Assembly (NCBI GenBank): GCA_905479265.1
Contig: CAJQLX010000050.1
Coordinates: forward strand, 1-58,482
DNA length: 58,482 bases
Origin: an uncultured Alphaproteobacteria bacterium
Lineage (GTDB): Bacteria > Pseudomonadota > Alphaproteobacteria > UBA7985
Direction: 5' to 3'
Shown here: piece after piece, positions 26,445 to 35,985 of the stretch
Position numbering within the stretch: position 1 is the first letter of the stretch
Layout of the letters: each line of letters begins with the position of its first letter
Made by a program: the position numbers and the translations under genes
The notes under the pieces: generated by a model
Told to the model about the DNA's origin: nothing
Databases searched by the model: none
Seen by the model: the letters and a program-made list of their open reading frames with translations, nothing else

Positions 26445-29243
26445 TTAGGCGGATGCTTCGACAGAAGCTTTCTCCACCCGAACAGCGGAGAACTTGAACT
26501 CAGGAATCTTGCCGTAAGGGTCGAGGGCTGAGTTGGTCAGGATGTTCGCTGCGGCTTCGACATAAGCAAAGGGCAGGAACACTTGATCGGGGGACACGGC
26601 GCGGTCTTCGCGCACCATGACGTTGACCGAACCGCGACGCGTGGTCAGGCTGATCAGATCACCGGCAACAGCGCCAAGTTTGCGCAGCGTGCTGGGGTGC
26701 ATGGAGCAGTTTGCTTCAGGCTCGAGCGCGTCGAGCACGCTGGCGCGGCGGGTCATGGACCCGGTGTGCCAATGCTCAAGCTGACGGCCCGTGATCAGGA
26801 TCATCGGGAATTCAGCATCAGGCGTCTCGTCCGGGGCAACCAGCTGAGCTGGTGTGAACCGAGCGCGTCCGTCAGCCCGCGGGAAGCCATCGCCGAACAC
26901 GATGGGTTGGCCGGGGTCTTCAGGGCTGAGCGAGGGGTAGGTGACGGCGTTTTCATCCGTCAAACGGTCCCATGTGATGTTGTCGAGCGACTTCATGCTT
27001 TGCTTCATCTCGGCAAAGACTTCGCTCGGGTGCTCGTAGGTCCAACCCAGACCCAAGCGCTTGGCCAAGGCATTGGTGATGGCCCAGTCTTCGCGGGCTT
27101 CACCGGGGGAGGGCACAGCGGGGCGACCCATCTGTACCTGGCGGTTGGTGTTTGTCACCGTTCCTGTCTTCTCAGGCCACGCAGCAGCGGGCAGAATGAC
27201 GTCAGCGTAGTTCGCGGTTTCGGTCAGGAAGATATCCTGCACCACCAGATGTTCCAACTTGGCCAGCGCATCACGAGCGTGGTCAACGTCCGGGTCGGAC
27301 ATTGCCGGGTTTTCGCCCAGAACGTACATGCCCTTGATCCGGTCTTCGTGAACCGCATCCATAATTTCAACAACCGTCAGACCCTTCTGACTGGCGATGT
27401 CTTGACCATCTTCGTTCCAGATTTCGTGGAAGGCGGAGCGCACGCCTTCGTCTTCGACCGACTGGTAATCGGGCAGGAACATGGGGATCAGGCCGGCATC
27501 AGATGCGCCCTGTACGTTGTTCTGACCCCGCAGCGGGTGGAGGCCTGCGCCCGGGCGGCCAACGTGACCACACATGAGCGCCAGCGAGATCAAGCAGCGG
27601 GAATTATCCGTGCCGTGGATGTGCTGGGAAATGCCCATACCCCAGAAGATCATGCCCGCCTTTGCGGTTGCAAAGTCCCGAGCCACGGCCCGCAGCACGT
27701 CGGCTTCAATCCCGCAAATCGCCGCCATCTTTTCCGGCGTAAAGTCCGCCAAGTGCGCCTTCATCGCAGGCCAGTTTTCGGTGAAGCCGTCGATGTATTG
27801 CTGGTCGTACAGCTCTTCTTCCACAATCACGTTCATGATCGCGTTCAGCATGGCAACGTCGGTGCCCGGCTTGAACTGCAAGGAGTGCTCCGCGTAGCGC
27901 TTCAGGCCCATAGCGCGGGGATCCATCAGGATCAGCTTGCCGCCGCGCTTGGTGAACTGCTTGAAGTACGTTGCCGCAACCGGGTGGTTCTCGATCGGGT
28001 TGGCCCCGATGACAATCGCCACGTCCGCGTTTTCGATCTCGTTGAAGGTCGCGGTAACGGCACCAGAACCCACGTTTTCCATCAGCGCGGCCACTGAAGA
28101 TGCGTGGCAAAGGCGCGTGCAGTGATCGACGTTGTTGTGGCCAAAGCCCTGACGGATCAGCTTTTGGAACAAGTAGGCTTCTTCGTTCGAACACTTCGCC
28201 GAACCAAAGCCCGCAACCGTCTGTCCGCCTTCGGTATCTCGCAAGCGCGCCAAGCCGCCGGCAGCGGCGTCTAACGCTTCTTCCCACGTTGCTTCGCGGA
28301 AGTGCGTGGACAGATCAGAGGGGTCAACGTTCAGCCCCTTGGCCGGCGCGTCGTCGCGTCGGATCAGCGGGGTGGTCAGGCGGTGAGGGTGGGCGATGTA
28401 GTCAAACCCGAACCGGCCTTTGACGCACAAGCGCTGTTCGTTGGCGGGGCCATCGACGCCGTCTACCCAAGCGATTTTATCGTCTTTGATCTTGAAAGAT
28501 AGCTGGCAGCCAACACCGCAGTATGGGCAAACAGACTGAACTTCGCGGTCGAAATCCTGGCTATCACCCACTTCGTTCTCACCAACCGCACCCGAGGGCA
28601 TGAGCGCCCCCGTCGGGCAGGCCTGAACACACTCGCCGCACGCCACACACGTGGATTGGCCCATGGGGTCGTCGAGGTCGAAGGTAATCTTGGCGTCATG
28701 GCCGCGACCAGACAGGCCAATCACGTCGTTCACCTGCACTTCACGACAAGCGCGGACACACAAGTTACACTGGATACAGGCGTCGAGGTTCACGCGCATG
28801 GCGACGTGGGAGTCGTCCAACAGCGGCACGCGGCACTCTTCGATCGCAGGGAAGCGGCTATCTGTGACGCCCTGCATCTCGGCCATATCCCACAGGTGCG
28901 ATGACTTATCGTGCGCCATATCACGCTCAGGCTGATCCGCGACCAGCAGTTCCATCACCGTTTTGCGCGCCTTGTCAGCGCGCTCAGAACCGGCCGAGAC
29001 GACCATGCCGTCACGCGGCTCGCGGATACAGGATGCAACCAGCGTGCGCTCGCCTTCGACTTCGACCATGCACGCGCGGCAGTTGCCGTCCGAGCGGTAG
29101 CCCGGCTCGTCAGCGTGGCACAAGTGCGGGATGGTGGTGCCTTCACGCTTGGCTACTTGCCAGATGGTTTCACCGGGCAGCGCGTGGACTTCTTTACCGT
29201 CCAGCGTGAACTTGATTGTATCGACTGGGTTTCCGTCAGGCAT
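26445..29243 (-). CDS. fdsA: NAD-dependent formate dehydrogenase, molybdenum/tungsten alpha subunit
   Basis: A 932-residue cytosolic catalytic subunit oxidising formate to CO2. The N-terminus is a [2Fe-2S] domain (Cys in LCHADEPGYRSDGNCRACMV). Two [4Fe-4S] ferredoxin motifs follow (CIQCNLCVRAC and CVACGECVQAC), then the fourth cluster motif CPYCGVGC and the bis-MGD domains. The metal ligand is a cysteine (Cys379 in CTRLCHAS), not selenocysteine. Electrons pass to the fused diaphorase encoded just upstream, four bases away. Maturation genes such as fdhD are not in the window. Confidence 0.94.
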   Translation of the reverse strand: MPDGNPVDTIKFTLDGKEVHALPGETIWQVAKREGTTIPHLCHADEPGYRSDGNCRACMVEVEGERTLVASCIREPRDGMVVSAGSERADKARKTVMELLVADQPERDMAHDKSSHLWDMAEMQGVTDSRFPAIEECRVPLLDDSHVAMRVNLDACIQCNLCVRACREVQVNDVIGLSGRGHDAKITFDLDDPMGQSTCVACGECVQACPTGALMPSGAVGENEVGDSQDFDREVQSVCPYCGVGCQLSFKIKDDKIAWVDGVDGPANEQRLCVKGRFGFDYIAHPHRLTTPLIRRDDAPAKGLNVDPSDLSTHFREATWEEALDAAAGGLARLRDTEGGQTVAGFGSAKCSNEEAYLFQKLIRQGFGHNNVDHCTRLCHASSVAALMENVGSGAVTATFNEIENADVAIVIGANPIENHPVAATYFKQFTKRGGKLILMDPRAMGLKRYAEHSLQFKPGTDVAMLNAIMNVIVEEELYDQQYIDGFTENWPAMKAHLADFTPEKMAAICGIEADVLRAVARDFATAKAGMIFWGMGISQHIHGTDNSRCLISLALMCGHVGRPGAGLHPLRGQNNVQGASDAGLIPMFLPDYQSVEDEGVRSAFHEIWNEDGQDIASQKGLTVVEIMDAVHEDRIKGMYVLGENPAMSDPDVDHARDALAKLEHLVVQDIFLTETANYADVILPAAAWPEKTGTVTNTNRQVQMGRPAVPSPGEAREDWAITNALAKRLGLGWTYEHPSEVFAEMKQSMKSLDNITWDRLTDENAVTYPSLSPEDPGQPIVFGDGFPRADGRARFTPAQLVAPDETPDAEFPMILITGRQLEHWHTGSMTRRASVLDALEPEANCSMHPSTLRKLGAVAGDLISLTTRRGSVNVMVREDRAVSPDQVFLPFAYVEAAANILTNSALDPYGKIPEFKFSAVRVEKASVEASA

Positions 29244-29247
29244 GCTC

Positions 29248-30939
29248 TTAAACCTCGTCCGGGAAATGTTTCATGGTCAGGCGGATCGGGTTTGGTGCCG
29301 CTTGGCCCAGACCGCAGATCGACGCATCAACCATCGCTTGAGACAGGTCTTCGAGCAGGTCTTGGTCCCACTTGTCCTGTTCCATCAATTTGACTGCCTT
29401 TTCACAGCCCACGCGACACGGCGTACACTGTCCACAGCTTTCGTCTTCAAAGAACCGCAGCATATTCAGCGCGGCTTCCTTGGCGCTATCGTGCTCCGAT
29501 AGAACCACGATGGCCGCCGAGCCGATAAAGCTCCCGTGCGGTTGCAGCGTGTCGAAGTCCATGGGGACATCGTTCAGGCTTGCCGGCAGCAGACCAGCGG
29601 ACGGACCGCCGGGTTGGTAGGCTTTGAACGTGTGACCGTCCATCATGCCGCCCGCAGCGTCGATCAGGTCCATGATTGTTGAACCCGCAGGCAGCAGCTT
29701 TACGCCCGGTTCCTTAACGCGGCCAGAAATGGAGTAAGACCGCAAGCCTTTGCGCCCGTTCTTCTCAACACCGTTGAGCACCTCTGGCCCTTCGCGCATC
29801 ACGCGGGTGACCCAGTGCAACGTTTCGATGTTGTGGACCAATGTTGGTCGGCCAAAGACCCCGACTTGCGCCACAAAGGGTGGACGGTGGCGGGGAAGGC
29901 CTTTTTTGCCCTCAATAGACTCAATCATCGCGGACTCTTCACCGCAGATATAAGCCCCAGCACCCCGGCGCAGGTCGATGTAACCCGGCTCAACGATGCC
30001 TGCGCTTTCCAGCGCTTTGATCTCAGTGGCGAGGATTTCCAGCACAGCCGGATATTCGTCGCGCATATAAATAAAGGCGGTTTCCGCCTCCACGGCCCAA
30101 GCCGCGATCAGCATGCCTTCGAGGAAGAGGTGCGGCGTACGTTCGAGGTAGTAGCGATCCTTGAACGTGCCCGGCTCGCCTTCATCACCATTAACAGCAA
30201 GGTAACGTGGCCCCGCTTCGGCGCGCACGAACGACCACTTGCGACCCGATGGGAAGCCAGCACCGCCCAAACCGCGCAGGCCGGATTCTAGCACGCGATC
30301 TTGCACCGTCTCAGGGTCCATAGAGCCCCCGCGCAAGGCCGCCAGTTGTGCGTAACCACCAGCCGCCTGATAGGCAGCAAGGGTCTCATAGTCTGGCATC
30401 CGGTGATGCGTATCGTTTGCTGCAACCGCTGCCTTTACCGTTTCCGGTGTTGCGTGGTCGATGTGGTTGTGGCCCAGCTCACAGGTTGGTGCCGTATCGC
30501 AGCGGCCCATGCAGGGCGCGCGAACAACGCGGACCTGATCCGCTGGCAAGTCGCTTTCCAGCGCAGTCTTCAAAGCCTGCGCCCCGGCAAGCTCACACGC
30601 CAAGCTATCACACACGCGAATGGTCAGCGCTGGCGGCGGTGTTTCGCCGTCCTTGACGATGTCGAAATGCGCGTAGAAGGAGGCGACTTCGTACACTTCC
30701 GCCTGAGACATCTTCATCTCTTCGGCCAGTGCGCGCAGGTGTTGCGCCGACAGGTGGCCGAATTCATCTTGGATGAGGTGCAAGTGCTCGATCAGCAAAT
30801 CAGCGCGCCGCGGCTTGTCGCCCAGCAGGCGCTGGACATCGCCCCAAGCGGCTTCGTTTACTTGCCGTCCTTTGGGTGTGCGGCGGCCTTTGCCTTTGCC
30901 GGACTTCCAAACGCCTTCGGGTTGGTCAAAAGGAGCCAT
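29248..30939 (-). CDS. Formate dehydrogenase diaphorase, FdsG-FdsB fusion (NuoE-NuoF like)
   Basis: A 563-residue fusion of two subunits that are usually separate. Residues about 25-175 are NuoE/FdsG-like with the [2Fe-2S] ligands Cys110, Cys115, Cys143 and Cys147 (C-x4-C and C-x3-C). From about residue 195 on it is NuoF/FdsB-like: GLRGLGGAGFPSGRKWSFV, the NAD/FMN region NGDEGEPGTFKDRYYLE, and the [4Fe-4S] motif ESCGQCTPCRVG with a further Cys in ICGLG. It transfers electrons from FdsA to NAD+. ATG 30939 (MAPFDQ) is chosen with GAGGG nine bases upstream; another in-frame ATG lies nine bases earlier. Confidence 0.92.
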   Translation of the reverse strand: MAPFDQPEGVWKSGKGKGRRTPKGRQVNEAAWGDVQRLLGDKPRRADLLIEHLHLIQDEFGHLSAQHLRALAEEMKMSQAEVYEVASFYAHFDIVKDGETPPPALTIRVCDSLACELAGAQALKTALESDLPADQVRVVRAPCMGRCDTAPTCELGHNHIDHATPETVKAAVAANDTHHRMPDYETLAAYQAAGGYAQLAALRGGSMDPETVQDRVLESGLRGLGGAGFPSGRKWSFVRAEAGPRYLAVNGDEGEPGTFKDRYYLERTPHLFLEGMLIAAWAVEAETAFIYMRDEYPAVLEILATEIKALESAGIVEPGYIDLRRGAGAYICGEESAMIESIEGKKGLPRHRPPFVAQVGVFGRPTLVHNIETLHWVTRVMREGPEVLNGVEKNGRKGLRSYSISGRVKEPGVKLLPAGSTIMDLIDAAGGMMDGHTFKAYQPGGPSAGLLPASLNDVPMDFDTLQPHGSFIGSAAIVVLSEHDSAKEAALNMLRFFEDESCGQCTPCRVGCEKAVKLMEQDKWDQDLLEDLSQAMVDASICGLGQAAPNPIRLTMKHFPDEV

Positions 30940-31315
30940 GGCCCACATCCCTCATATCACTACGGTTTCGACAACGTGCCGCCCCGCACCTCTACCAGAC
31001 CTATTGGCGGTCCCAATCAAAGTGCAGCGACTGCTTCTGGCCGGTGAGCGTCTCCACGCCTGTGGAGGCTTTTCACCGAATCGCCACGCCGTCGGAGTGC
31101 GAATTGGAGCTGGAAGCTACGCCTTGGCTGCGCACTCAGCATCCAGAAAAAGGACATGGAGTTCCACAAAGAAGACGGGCGGTTTTGCAGCATAATGGCT
31201 GATTTACGACATGTTTTCAGCGGCATCGGCTGGAACAACGGTGAAATCAGAACGTGCTTGACCGGCTTTGTCGTGTCGATAGGGTGCAGCCGAACCTACA
31301 CGTGCGAGGCCCAAG
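30940..31315. other. Intergenic region upstream of the formate dehydrogenase operon
   Basis: No convincing gene in 376 bases. A short stem CTCCAC-GCCT-GTGGAG at 31052-31067 is followed by GCTTTT and could be a weak terminator. TTGACC at 31258-31263 with GATAGG about 17 bases on is a possible promoter for the YjbR-like gene. The promoter of the minus-strand formate dehydrogenase operon must also lie here, but no clear elements were found. Confidence 0.35.
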
Positions 31316-31663
31316 ATGGATAGAGACCAGATCAATCAATATTGCGGAACGTTTCCCGGCGCAGAACTGTCTGACCCCTTTGGTGGCGGCAATGATGCTT
31401 GGAAAGTCGCGGGCAAGATGTTCGCGATCATCGGTGCCAATGCCCAAGGGGTCAGCGTCAAAACAGACAGCATCGAGACAGCGCAAATGCTGATTGAAGC
31501 CGGTGTCGGCGTTAAAGCGCCCTACTTCCACCGCTCGTGGGTCCATGTACCTTTTGATGCCGACGTTGAGGAGCTGGAGCATCGCATCAATACGTCCTAC
31601 CGCCTCATCCGTGGTGGGCTGACCAAGAAGGTTCAGGCTGGTTTGGCTGCGTTCGACGGCTGA
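31316..31663 (+). CDS. MmcQ/YjbR-family small protein
   Basis: A 115-residue cytosolic protein with the YjbR/MmcQ pattern: short N-terminal helix, PGAELSDPFGGGNDAWKVAG, KMFAIIG strand, and a late SWVHVPFDAD followed by a basic helix. The family is described as DNA-binding-like from structure, but its role is not settled. ATG 31316 has GAGG six bases upstream. It is followed 75 bases later by tenA on the same strand. Confidence 0.85.
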   Translation: MDRDQINQYCGTFPGAELSDPFGGGNDAWKVAGKMFAIIGANAQGVSVKTDSIETAQMLIEAGVGVKAPYFHRSWVHVPFDADVEELEHRINTSYRLIRGGLTKKVQAGLAAFDG

Positions 31664-31738
31664 CGTTGCGCTTGATCGATGAAGCCGCTGGCGTAGAGTG
31701 CGCTCCAATCGCCGCAACCCACGAAAGAGAGTCCAATC

Positions 31739-32431
31739 GTGAACAACCAGCCATCTTATGGAAGCACATTCGACCGCTGGCGTGCGGGCGCGGGATCGGT
31801 CTGGACGGATTATAGCCGTCACGCCTTTGTCGAAGGCCTGCGCACGGGTGATTTACCACGAGCGGCGTTTCTTCATTACCTGATTCAGGATTACGTCTTC
31901 CTCGTCCATTTCTCGCGTGCTTGGTCGCTGGCTCTGGTCAAGGCGGAAACGCTCGACGAGATGAAAGTGTGCGCCGGGACCGTGGATGCGCTGGTGAACC
32001 ACGAAATGGATCTCCACGTTCGCACCTGTGCGGCGCAGGGGATTAGCGAAGAAGCCCTGTTCAACGCCGAGGAAGAAGTCGCCAATCTGGCCTATACCCG
32101 TTTCGTTTTGGACGCCGGGTTGCAGGGTGATTTCCTCGACATGATGGCCGCCTTGGCGCCCTGTGTCATGGGGTATGGCGAGATTGGCCGGCGCCTCGGG
32201 GCTGATGGTGTGGCGGGGACGGCTTACCAAGACTGGATCGACACCTACGCGCACGCCGACTATCAGGGCTTGTGCGATACCGTCGGGGCCATGATCGATG
32301 CCGCTGTGATCAGACGCCTTGGCAGCACCCCGGAACGCGCGCCACGCTGGGCGCAGTTGCAAGCCCGATTTACCAAGGCAACTGCGCTAGAGGTCGGGTT
32401 TTGGGACATGGGCCTTCGCCCGCCTGCTTAG
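31739..32431 (+). CDS. tenA: TenA family aminopyrimidine aminohydrolase / thiaminase II
   Basis: A 230-residue all-helical enzyme. TenA salvages the pyrimidine part of degraded thiamine by hydrolysing aminomethylpyrimidine to HMP. The catalytic Cys is Cys142 in LAPCVMGYGEIG; an acidic Glu in VNHEMDLH and the FLHYLIQDYVFL segment match the family. The start is GTG 31739 with GAAAGAGAG upstream. No other thiamine genes are beside it. It belongs to a three-gene plus-strand group with the YjbR-like gene and the GNAT. Confidence 0.9.
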   Translation: MNNQPSYGSTFDRWRAGAGSVWTDYSRHAFVEGLRTGDLPRAAFLHYLIQDYVFLVHFSRAWSLALVKAETLDEMKVCAGTVDALVNHEMDLHVRTCAAQGISEEALFNAEEEVANLAYTRFVLDAGLQGDFLDMMAALAPCVMGYGEIGRRLGADGVAGTAYQDWIDTYAHADYQGLCDTVGAMIDAAVIRRLGSTPERAPRWAQLQARFTKATALEVGFWDMGLRPPA

Positions 32432-32473
32432 GCCAGCTTCGCCACCTGCAACCCTCTTACGGAAGCTGCGTAA

Positions 32474-32935
32474 ATGCCTGAAATCAAGCCCTTGGAGCGT
32501 AAGCACGTCCGCGCTCTTTACTTCATGACGATCCGACCCGAGCAACAAGATTTTGTCTCGCCCAACGGCGTGACAATGGCCGAAGCGCCCTTTGAGCCGG
32601 GCTCGGAGGTTTTCAGCATTTGGCAAGACGATACGCCGGTTGGTTTGCTGGCCGTCATCGACTTCAGCCATCCCAATGCCCAGCTTGAACCCGGCGAAGA
32701 CCCCACCAGCCTCTATGTCTGGCGCTTGCTGGTCGACGAGGACCACCAGAAACGTGGCTATGGCACATTTGCCCTGAACCATGCCAAGCAAATGATGCGC
32801 GATAGGGGCTTAACCGCCATTTTCATCACCGCTGTCGATAAACCCGGCAGCGCGATTCCGCTTTACGAAGGCCAAGGCTTTGTCAGAACGGGCCGGATCA
32901 TTGATGGTGAGACGGAATTGGTCTGGCGGCCCTAA
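32474..32935 (+). CDS. GNAT acetyltransferase, BltD/polyamine-acetyltransferase-like
   Basis: A 153-residue acetyl-CoA-dependent N-acetyltransferase. The acetyl-CoA loop is KRGYGTFALNHAK, and YEGQGFVRTGRI is the C-terminal GNAT signature. The N-terminus (LRPIDRDN-like start, QQDFVSPNGVTMAEA) resembles the BltD/PaiA-type spermine/spermidine acetyltransferases. Polyamine acetylation would fit speD, the aminopropyltransferase and the pot importer in this window, but the substrate call rests on resemblance alone. Confidence 0.78.
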   Translation: MPEIKPLERKHVRALYFMTIRPEQQDFVSPNGVTMAEAPFEPGSEVFSIWQDDTPVGLLAVIDFSHPNAQLEPGEDPTSLYVWRLLVDEDHQKRGYGTFALNHAKQMMRDRGLTAIFITAVDKPGSAIPLYEGQGFVRTGRIIDGETELVWRP

Positions 32936-32960
32936 GTCCCCCGTGGCACCGCCGGCGTGA

Positions 32961-33851
32961 TCAGGCGTCAAAGTCTGGCGCGATGTGCTCAACAAAGCGC
33001 GAAGCCGCGACAGAGAGCGTCCGCCCTTTGAGTTGAATCAGTTTCAGCACCGTGCGGGCCTGCGGGTGCTCGATAGGCCGAGCGACCAAACCCTTGGGCA
33101 GCGCGCGGTCTGCGTCGGATGTCATCAACCGAAAACTGATCATCTCTGAGTCGCGCACGCATTCGACGATGAAAAACAGGTTGGACGACTGAATCGAGCT
33201 GACCAAATCCACCTGAGTCGCCAGCGAAATGCGCTGTAGCACGTCATACAGAATCGTGTTTTCGCTGGGTGTGGCAAGGGGGAAGGGGGCGCAGTCCGCA
33301 AGGCTGACGCGGCTCTTTTTCGCAAGTGGATGGTTTTCGTCGAAAACGACATTCACGACTTGGCTCATGTTGCCCAGCAACATGATGTCCGGCGAAGATT
33401 GCGGTTCCAACACCACGGCGACATCAGCCTCGTACTGCTTCAGCATAGACTCGGCTTCGTCCTTGAATGTCTCGTAAACCTGAAAATCCACACCAGGAAA
33501 CTTTGCGAGATAAGACTGAATCTTCGTGGGAAAGTAATGCGGCAGCACAGCCGGCGAGCCAGCAAGGCGAATGGTCCCCAGGCGCACGCCTGAGAGATCA
33601 GCAATCTGTGATTTAACTTTCTCAAGATCCGCGAACTGCTGACGAACATGCATCAGCACCAGCTCCCCCGCTGTGTTCGGACGCAGGCCCGACGGGGTGC
33701 GCTCGAACAAGGGCGTCCCGAATTCTTCTTCCATGGCTAAAATGCGCCGATTGAGCGCGGAAGGGGTGATGGACGCTTGTATTGCCGCCTTACGCACAGA
33801 ACCAAATCGAGCAACAGCGTCCAACAGCTTGTATGTCGTTAGGTCTGACAT
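32961..33851 (-). CDS. LysR-family transcriptional regulator next to speD
   Basis: A 296-residue regulator: N-terminal winged helix-turn-helix (LLDAVARFGSVRKAAIQ, then TPSALNRRILAMEEEFG) and the two-lobed effector domain. It is divergent from speD across 183 bases, so speD is the likely target. It is convergent with the GNAT gene. The effector is unknown; if it controls speD it may sense a polyamine or S-adenosylmethionine-related compound (inference). Confidence 0.9.
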   Translation of the reverse strand: MSDLTTYKLLDAVARFGSVRKAAIQASITPSALNRRILAMEEEFGTPLFERTPSGLRPNTAGELVLMHVRQQFADLEKVKSQIADLSGVRLGTIRLAGSPAVLPHYFPTKIQSYLAKFPGVDFQVYETFKDEAESMLKQYEADVAVVLEPQSSPDIMLLGNMSQVVNVVFDENHPLAKKSRVSLADCAPFPLATPSENTILYDVLQRISLATQVDLVSSIQSSNLFFIVECVRDSEMISFRLMTSDADRALPKGLVARPIEHPQARTVLKLIQLKGRTLSVAASRFVEHIAPDFDA

Positions 33852-34034
33852 GATTACCCGTTGGTTCGCGTTTATTTGTGAAGATCATGAGCCATGGTGC
33901 AAACCATGCGCAACCGGTGAGTTTACGTGTCTGGATTGAGGGGGCTTGAGGCTCAATGCATCCTTGAGCTCTCATGATGCCGGGCATAGGCTACCGCCCA
34001 TCGCTCCATCTCCGCAAAGCAAGCACGGAAACTC

Positions 34035-34418
34035 ATGACCACACCCAATGCCGCCCCTGACGCTGTCGGTTCGCATGTCCTGCTTGATGCTTGGGACTGT
34101 CACATGCCGCTGGCTCAAGCGCCGTTAGAGGCTGTGCTCGTGGCCGCTGCGCAGGCTGCGGGGGCAAAGGTTTTGGGCGTGTATTTCCACGATTTCGAAG
34201 CGACGGCAGCGGGCACAGTGCCGGGGCGTACGGGTGTTGTCCTGCTCGCTGAATCTCACATCACGGTCCATACGTGGCCCGAGAATGGGTTTATCGCCAT
34301 CGACATTTTCATGTGTGGGAGCTGCGATCCTGACCTCGCTGCCGATTACATCGTCAACGCCCTGCAACCCGCCCGGCACCACCGCACGCAGATTGCGCGC
34401 GGGAAGGGCGCTACATGA
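34035..34418 (+). CDS. speD: S-adenosylmethionine decarboxylase proenzyme
   Basis: A 127-residue class 1b enzyme producing decarboxylated SAM, the aminopropyl donor for spermidine. The self-cleavage site lies between Glu73 and Ser74 in LAESHITVHTWPE; Ser74 becomes the pyruvoyl cofactor. The catalytic Cys follows in FMCGSCDP. The gene overlaps the end of the convergent aminopropyltransferase gene by eight bases, so the two transcripts are complementary at their 3' ends. A LysR gene is divergent upstream. Confidence 0.94.
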   Translation: MTTPNAAPDAVGSHVLLDAWDCHMPLAQAPLEAVLVAAAQAAGAKVLGVYFHDFEATAAGTVPGRTGVVLLAESHITVHTWPENGFIAIDIFMCGSCDPDLAADYIVNALQPARHHRTQIARGKGAT

Positions 34419-35982
34419 ACCATTGGGCCCAGCCGTCGAGGTAATATTCGACCAGCGCATGGTTGGTGAGGCGATTGGCCTCGACCGGTCGTTTGGCCGT
34501 ATCCGCTGGAAATGACTGGGCGGCGCCCCAAATCGCCGGGTTGAGATATCGTAGGGAAAGACCGGAAAGACCGCCGTCAACCGCGCCCGCCTGAAATCGC
34601 CCGCGATGCCCCAAAGCAAAGCCCCAATCGCCAAAGCTCGGCACATAGCCGTGATAGGCAAGGGTTTCTGCGTCAGTCGCTGAAAAGCCCTCGGACAGGC
34701 TGGCATTGACCGACCAAAAGGCGTCGGGCGCAAACGTCGGTGATCCGGCTTGCGTGACAACCACAGCCGAGCCGCTGGTTGACTGCCGAAGCAGGCGGTA
34801 AAACTCGACGGAATAGAGCTTGGAAAGGGCGTAGTCCTTTGGGTCGGGTAAATCCGCAATAACAACGTCATACAGGGCGTCGGGTTTCTGGTCAGCCAAA
34901 CGCGTCTCCAGAAACGTCCATGCGTCTGCGTTGTAAACGCTCACGCGGGGATCATTCAGCGCATTTGCGTTCAATTGGCGCAGGGTCGCATGGGTCGAGA
35001 ACAGCGTCGTTACCGCTGGGTCCAGATCGACCAAATCGACCTGTTTCACTGTTTCATGCTTGAGCACTTCCCGCGCCGCTAAACCATCGCCACCCCCCAG
35101 AATCAGCACCCGCTCGGCCCGCGCTGCGCCCAAGATTGCGGGGTGGACCAGCAGTTCGTGATAGCGGTGTTCGTCCAGGCTATCGAACTGAATGCCGTTG
35201 TTCAGATACAGCCGAAACCGGTCGAGGTACTTGGTGACAATGATCTTTTGATAGGGCGTGGTCTGGCTGTAGATGATGTCGTCTTCGAAAATCGCCGTAT
35301 CGGTGAGGGAAACGAGGCGCTCGGTATTCATGAGACCACCGACCAGCACCACAGCGGCCGCAAGCCAGAACACTTGCATGGCGCGACTCACACTGTCCCA
35401 GAACACCAGCAACGTAATCCCGGCAATGGCGAGGTTGAGCGTGCCGAACAGCAGGCTGGATGAAATCAGCCCGAGCAGCGGGACAATGATGATGGGAAAC
35501 ATCAGCGAGGCGACAAGGGCGCCCACGTAGTCGAGCGAGAGGACGTTCTCAAACCGAAACTTCGCGGCGCCCATCTCGTTCAACATGCGCACGATCAGGG
35601 GGATTTCCATACCGCTGAGCGCGCCCGTTGCGATGATAAGCACCAGCAGCAGCGCGCCGGTTGAGCCAACGTAGGCATAGACGAGAAACAGCAGCGGTGC
35701 CGATGCACCGCCAATCAGCGCGAGGGCCATTTGCCCCCAGATAAACCCGACCCGCGCCGTCCCGACATAGCGCGACACCCAAGCACCAATCCCCATCGAG
35801 GTGAGAAACAGGCCAATCACAAAGCTGAACTGACGAACGCTATCCCCGATCAGAAAGGTCGAGGATGTGGCGATGACCAGCTCGTAGAAAATGCCAGCGA
35901 TCGACACCAAAAAGGTCGCCGCAAGCAGCCAAAAGATCCTCAGCCGGCTGAATCGGGAATCGTCAGCAGCGGTGCCTGACAC
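34411..35982 (-). CDS. speE: Membrane-anchored polyamine aminopropyltransferase (spermidine synthase family)
   Basis: A 523-residue two-part protein. The N-terminal part (about residues 10-230) has seven or eight hydrophobic helices. The C-terminal part is an aminopropyltransferase: SAM-like binding GGGDGLAAREVL near residue 295, the acidic VDLDP, and the catalytic Asp region IADLPDP near 373. Typical soluble SpeE is about 290 residues and lacks the membrane part. It is the last gene of the DUF4178/DUF350 operon, starting three bases after the DUF350 stop. The membrane anchor suggests that the acceptor is a membrane or envelope component, or that the product is delivered at the membrane. Confidence 0.9.
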   Translation of the reverse strand: MSGTAADDSRFSRLRIFWLLAATFLVSIAGIFYELVIATSSTFLIGDSVRQFSFVIGLFLTSMGIGAWVSRYVGTARVGFIWGQMALALIGGASAPLLFLVYAYVGSTGALLLVLIIATGALSGMEIPLIVRMLNEMGAAKFRFENVLSLDYVGALVASLMFPIIIVPLLGLISSSLLFGTLNLAIAGITLLVFWDSVSRAMQVFWLAAAVVLVGGLMNTERLVSLTDTAIFEDDIIYSQTTPYQKIIVTKYLDRFRLYLNNGIQFDSLDEHRYHELLVHPAILGAARAERVLILGGGDGLAAREVLKHETVKQVDLVDLDPAVTTLFSTHATLRQLNANALNDPRVSVYNADAWTFLETRLADQKPDALYDVVIADLPDPKDYALSKLYSVEFYRLLRQSTSGSAVVVTQAGSPTFAPDAFWSVNASLSEGFSATDAETLAYHGYVPSFGDWGFALGHRGRFQAGAVDGGLSGLSLRYLNPAIWGAAQSFPADTAKRPVEANRLTNHALVEYYLDGWAQWFM

Positions 35983-35985
35983 CGA

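Noticed and set aside
26583-28097. A 504-codon open frame antisense to fdsA
   Set aside because: It lies wholly within a well-supported formate dehydrogenase gene, and its product resembles no family.
28107-28121. Possible selenocysteine in the formate dehydrogenase active site
   Set aside because: The codon at the metal-ligand position (Cys379) is TGC, and no in-frame TGA occurs in the gene.
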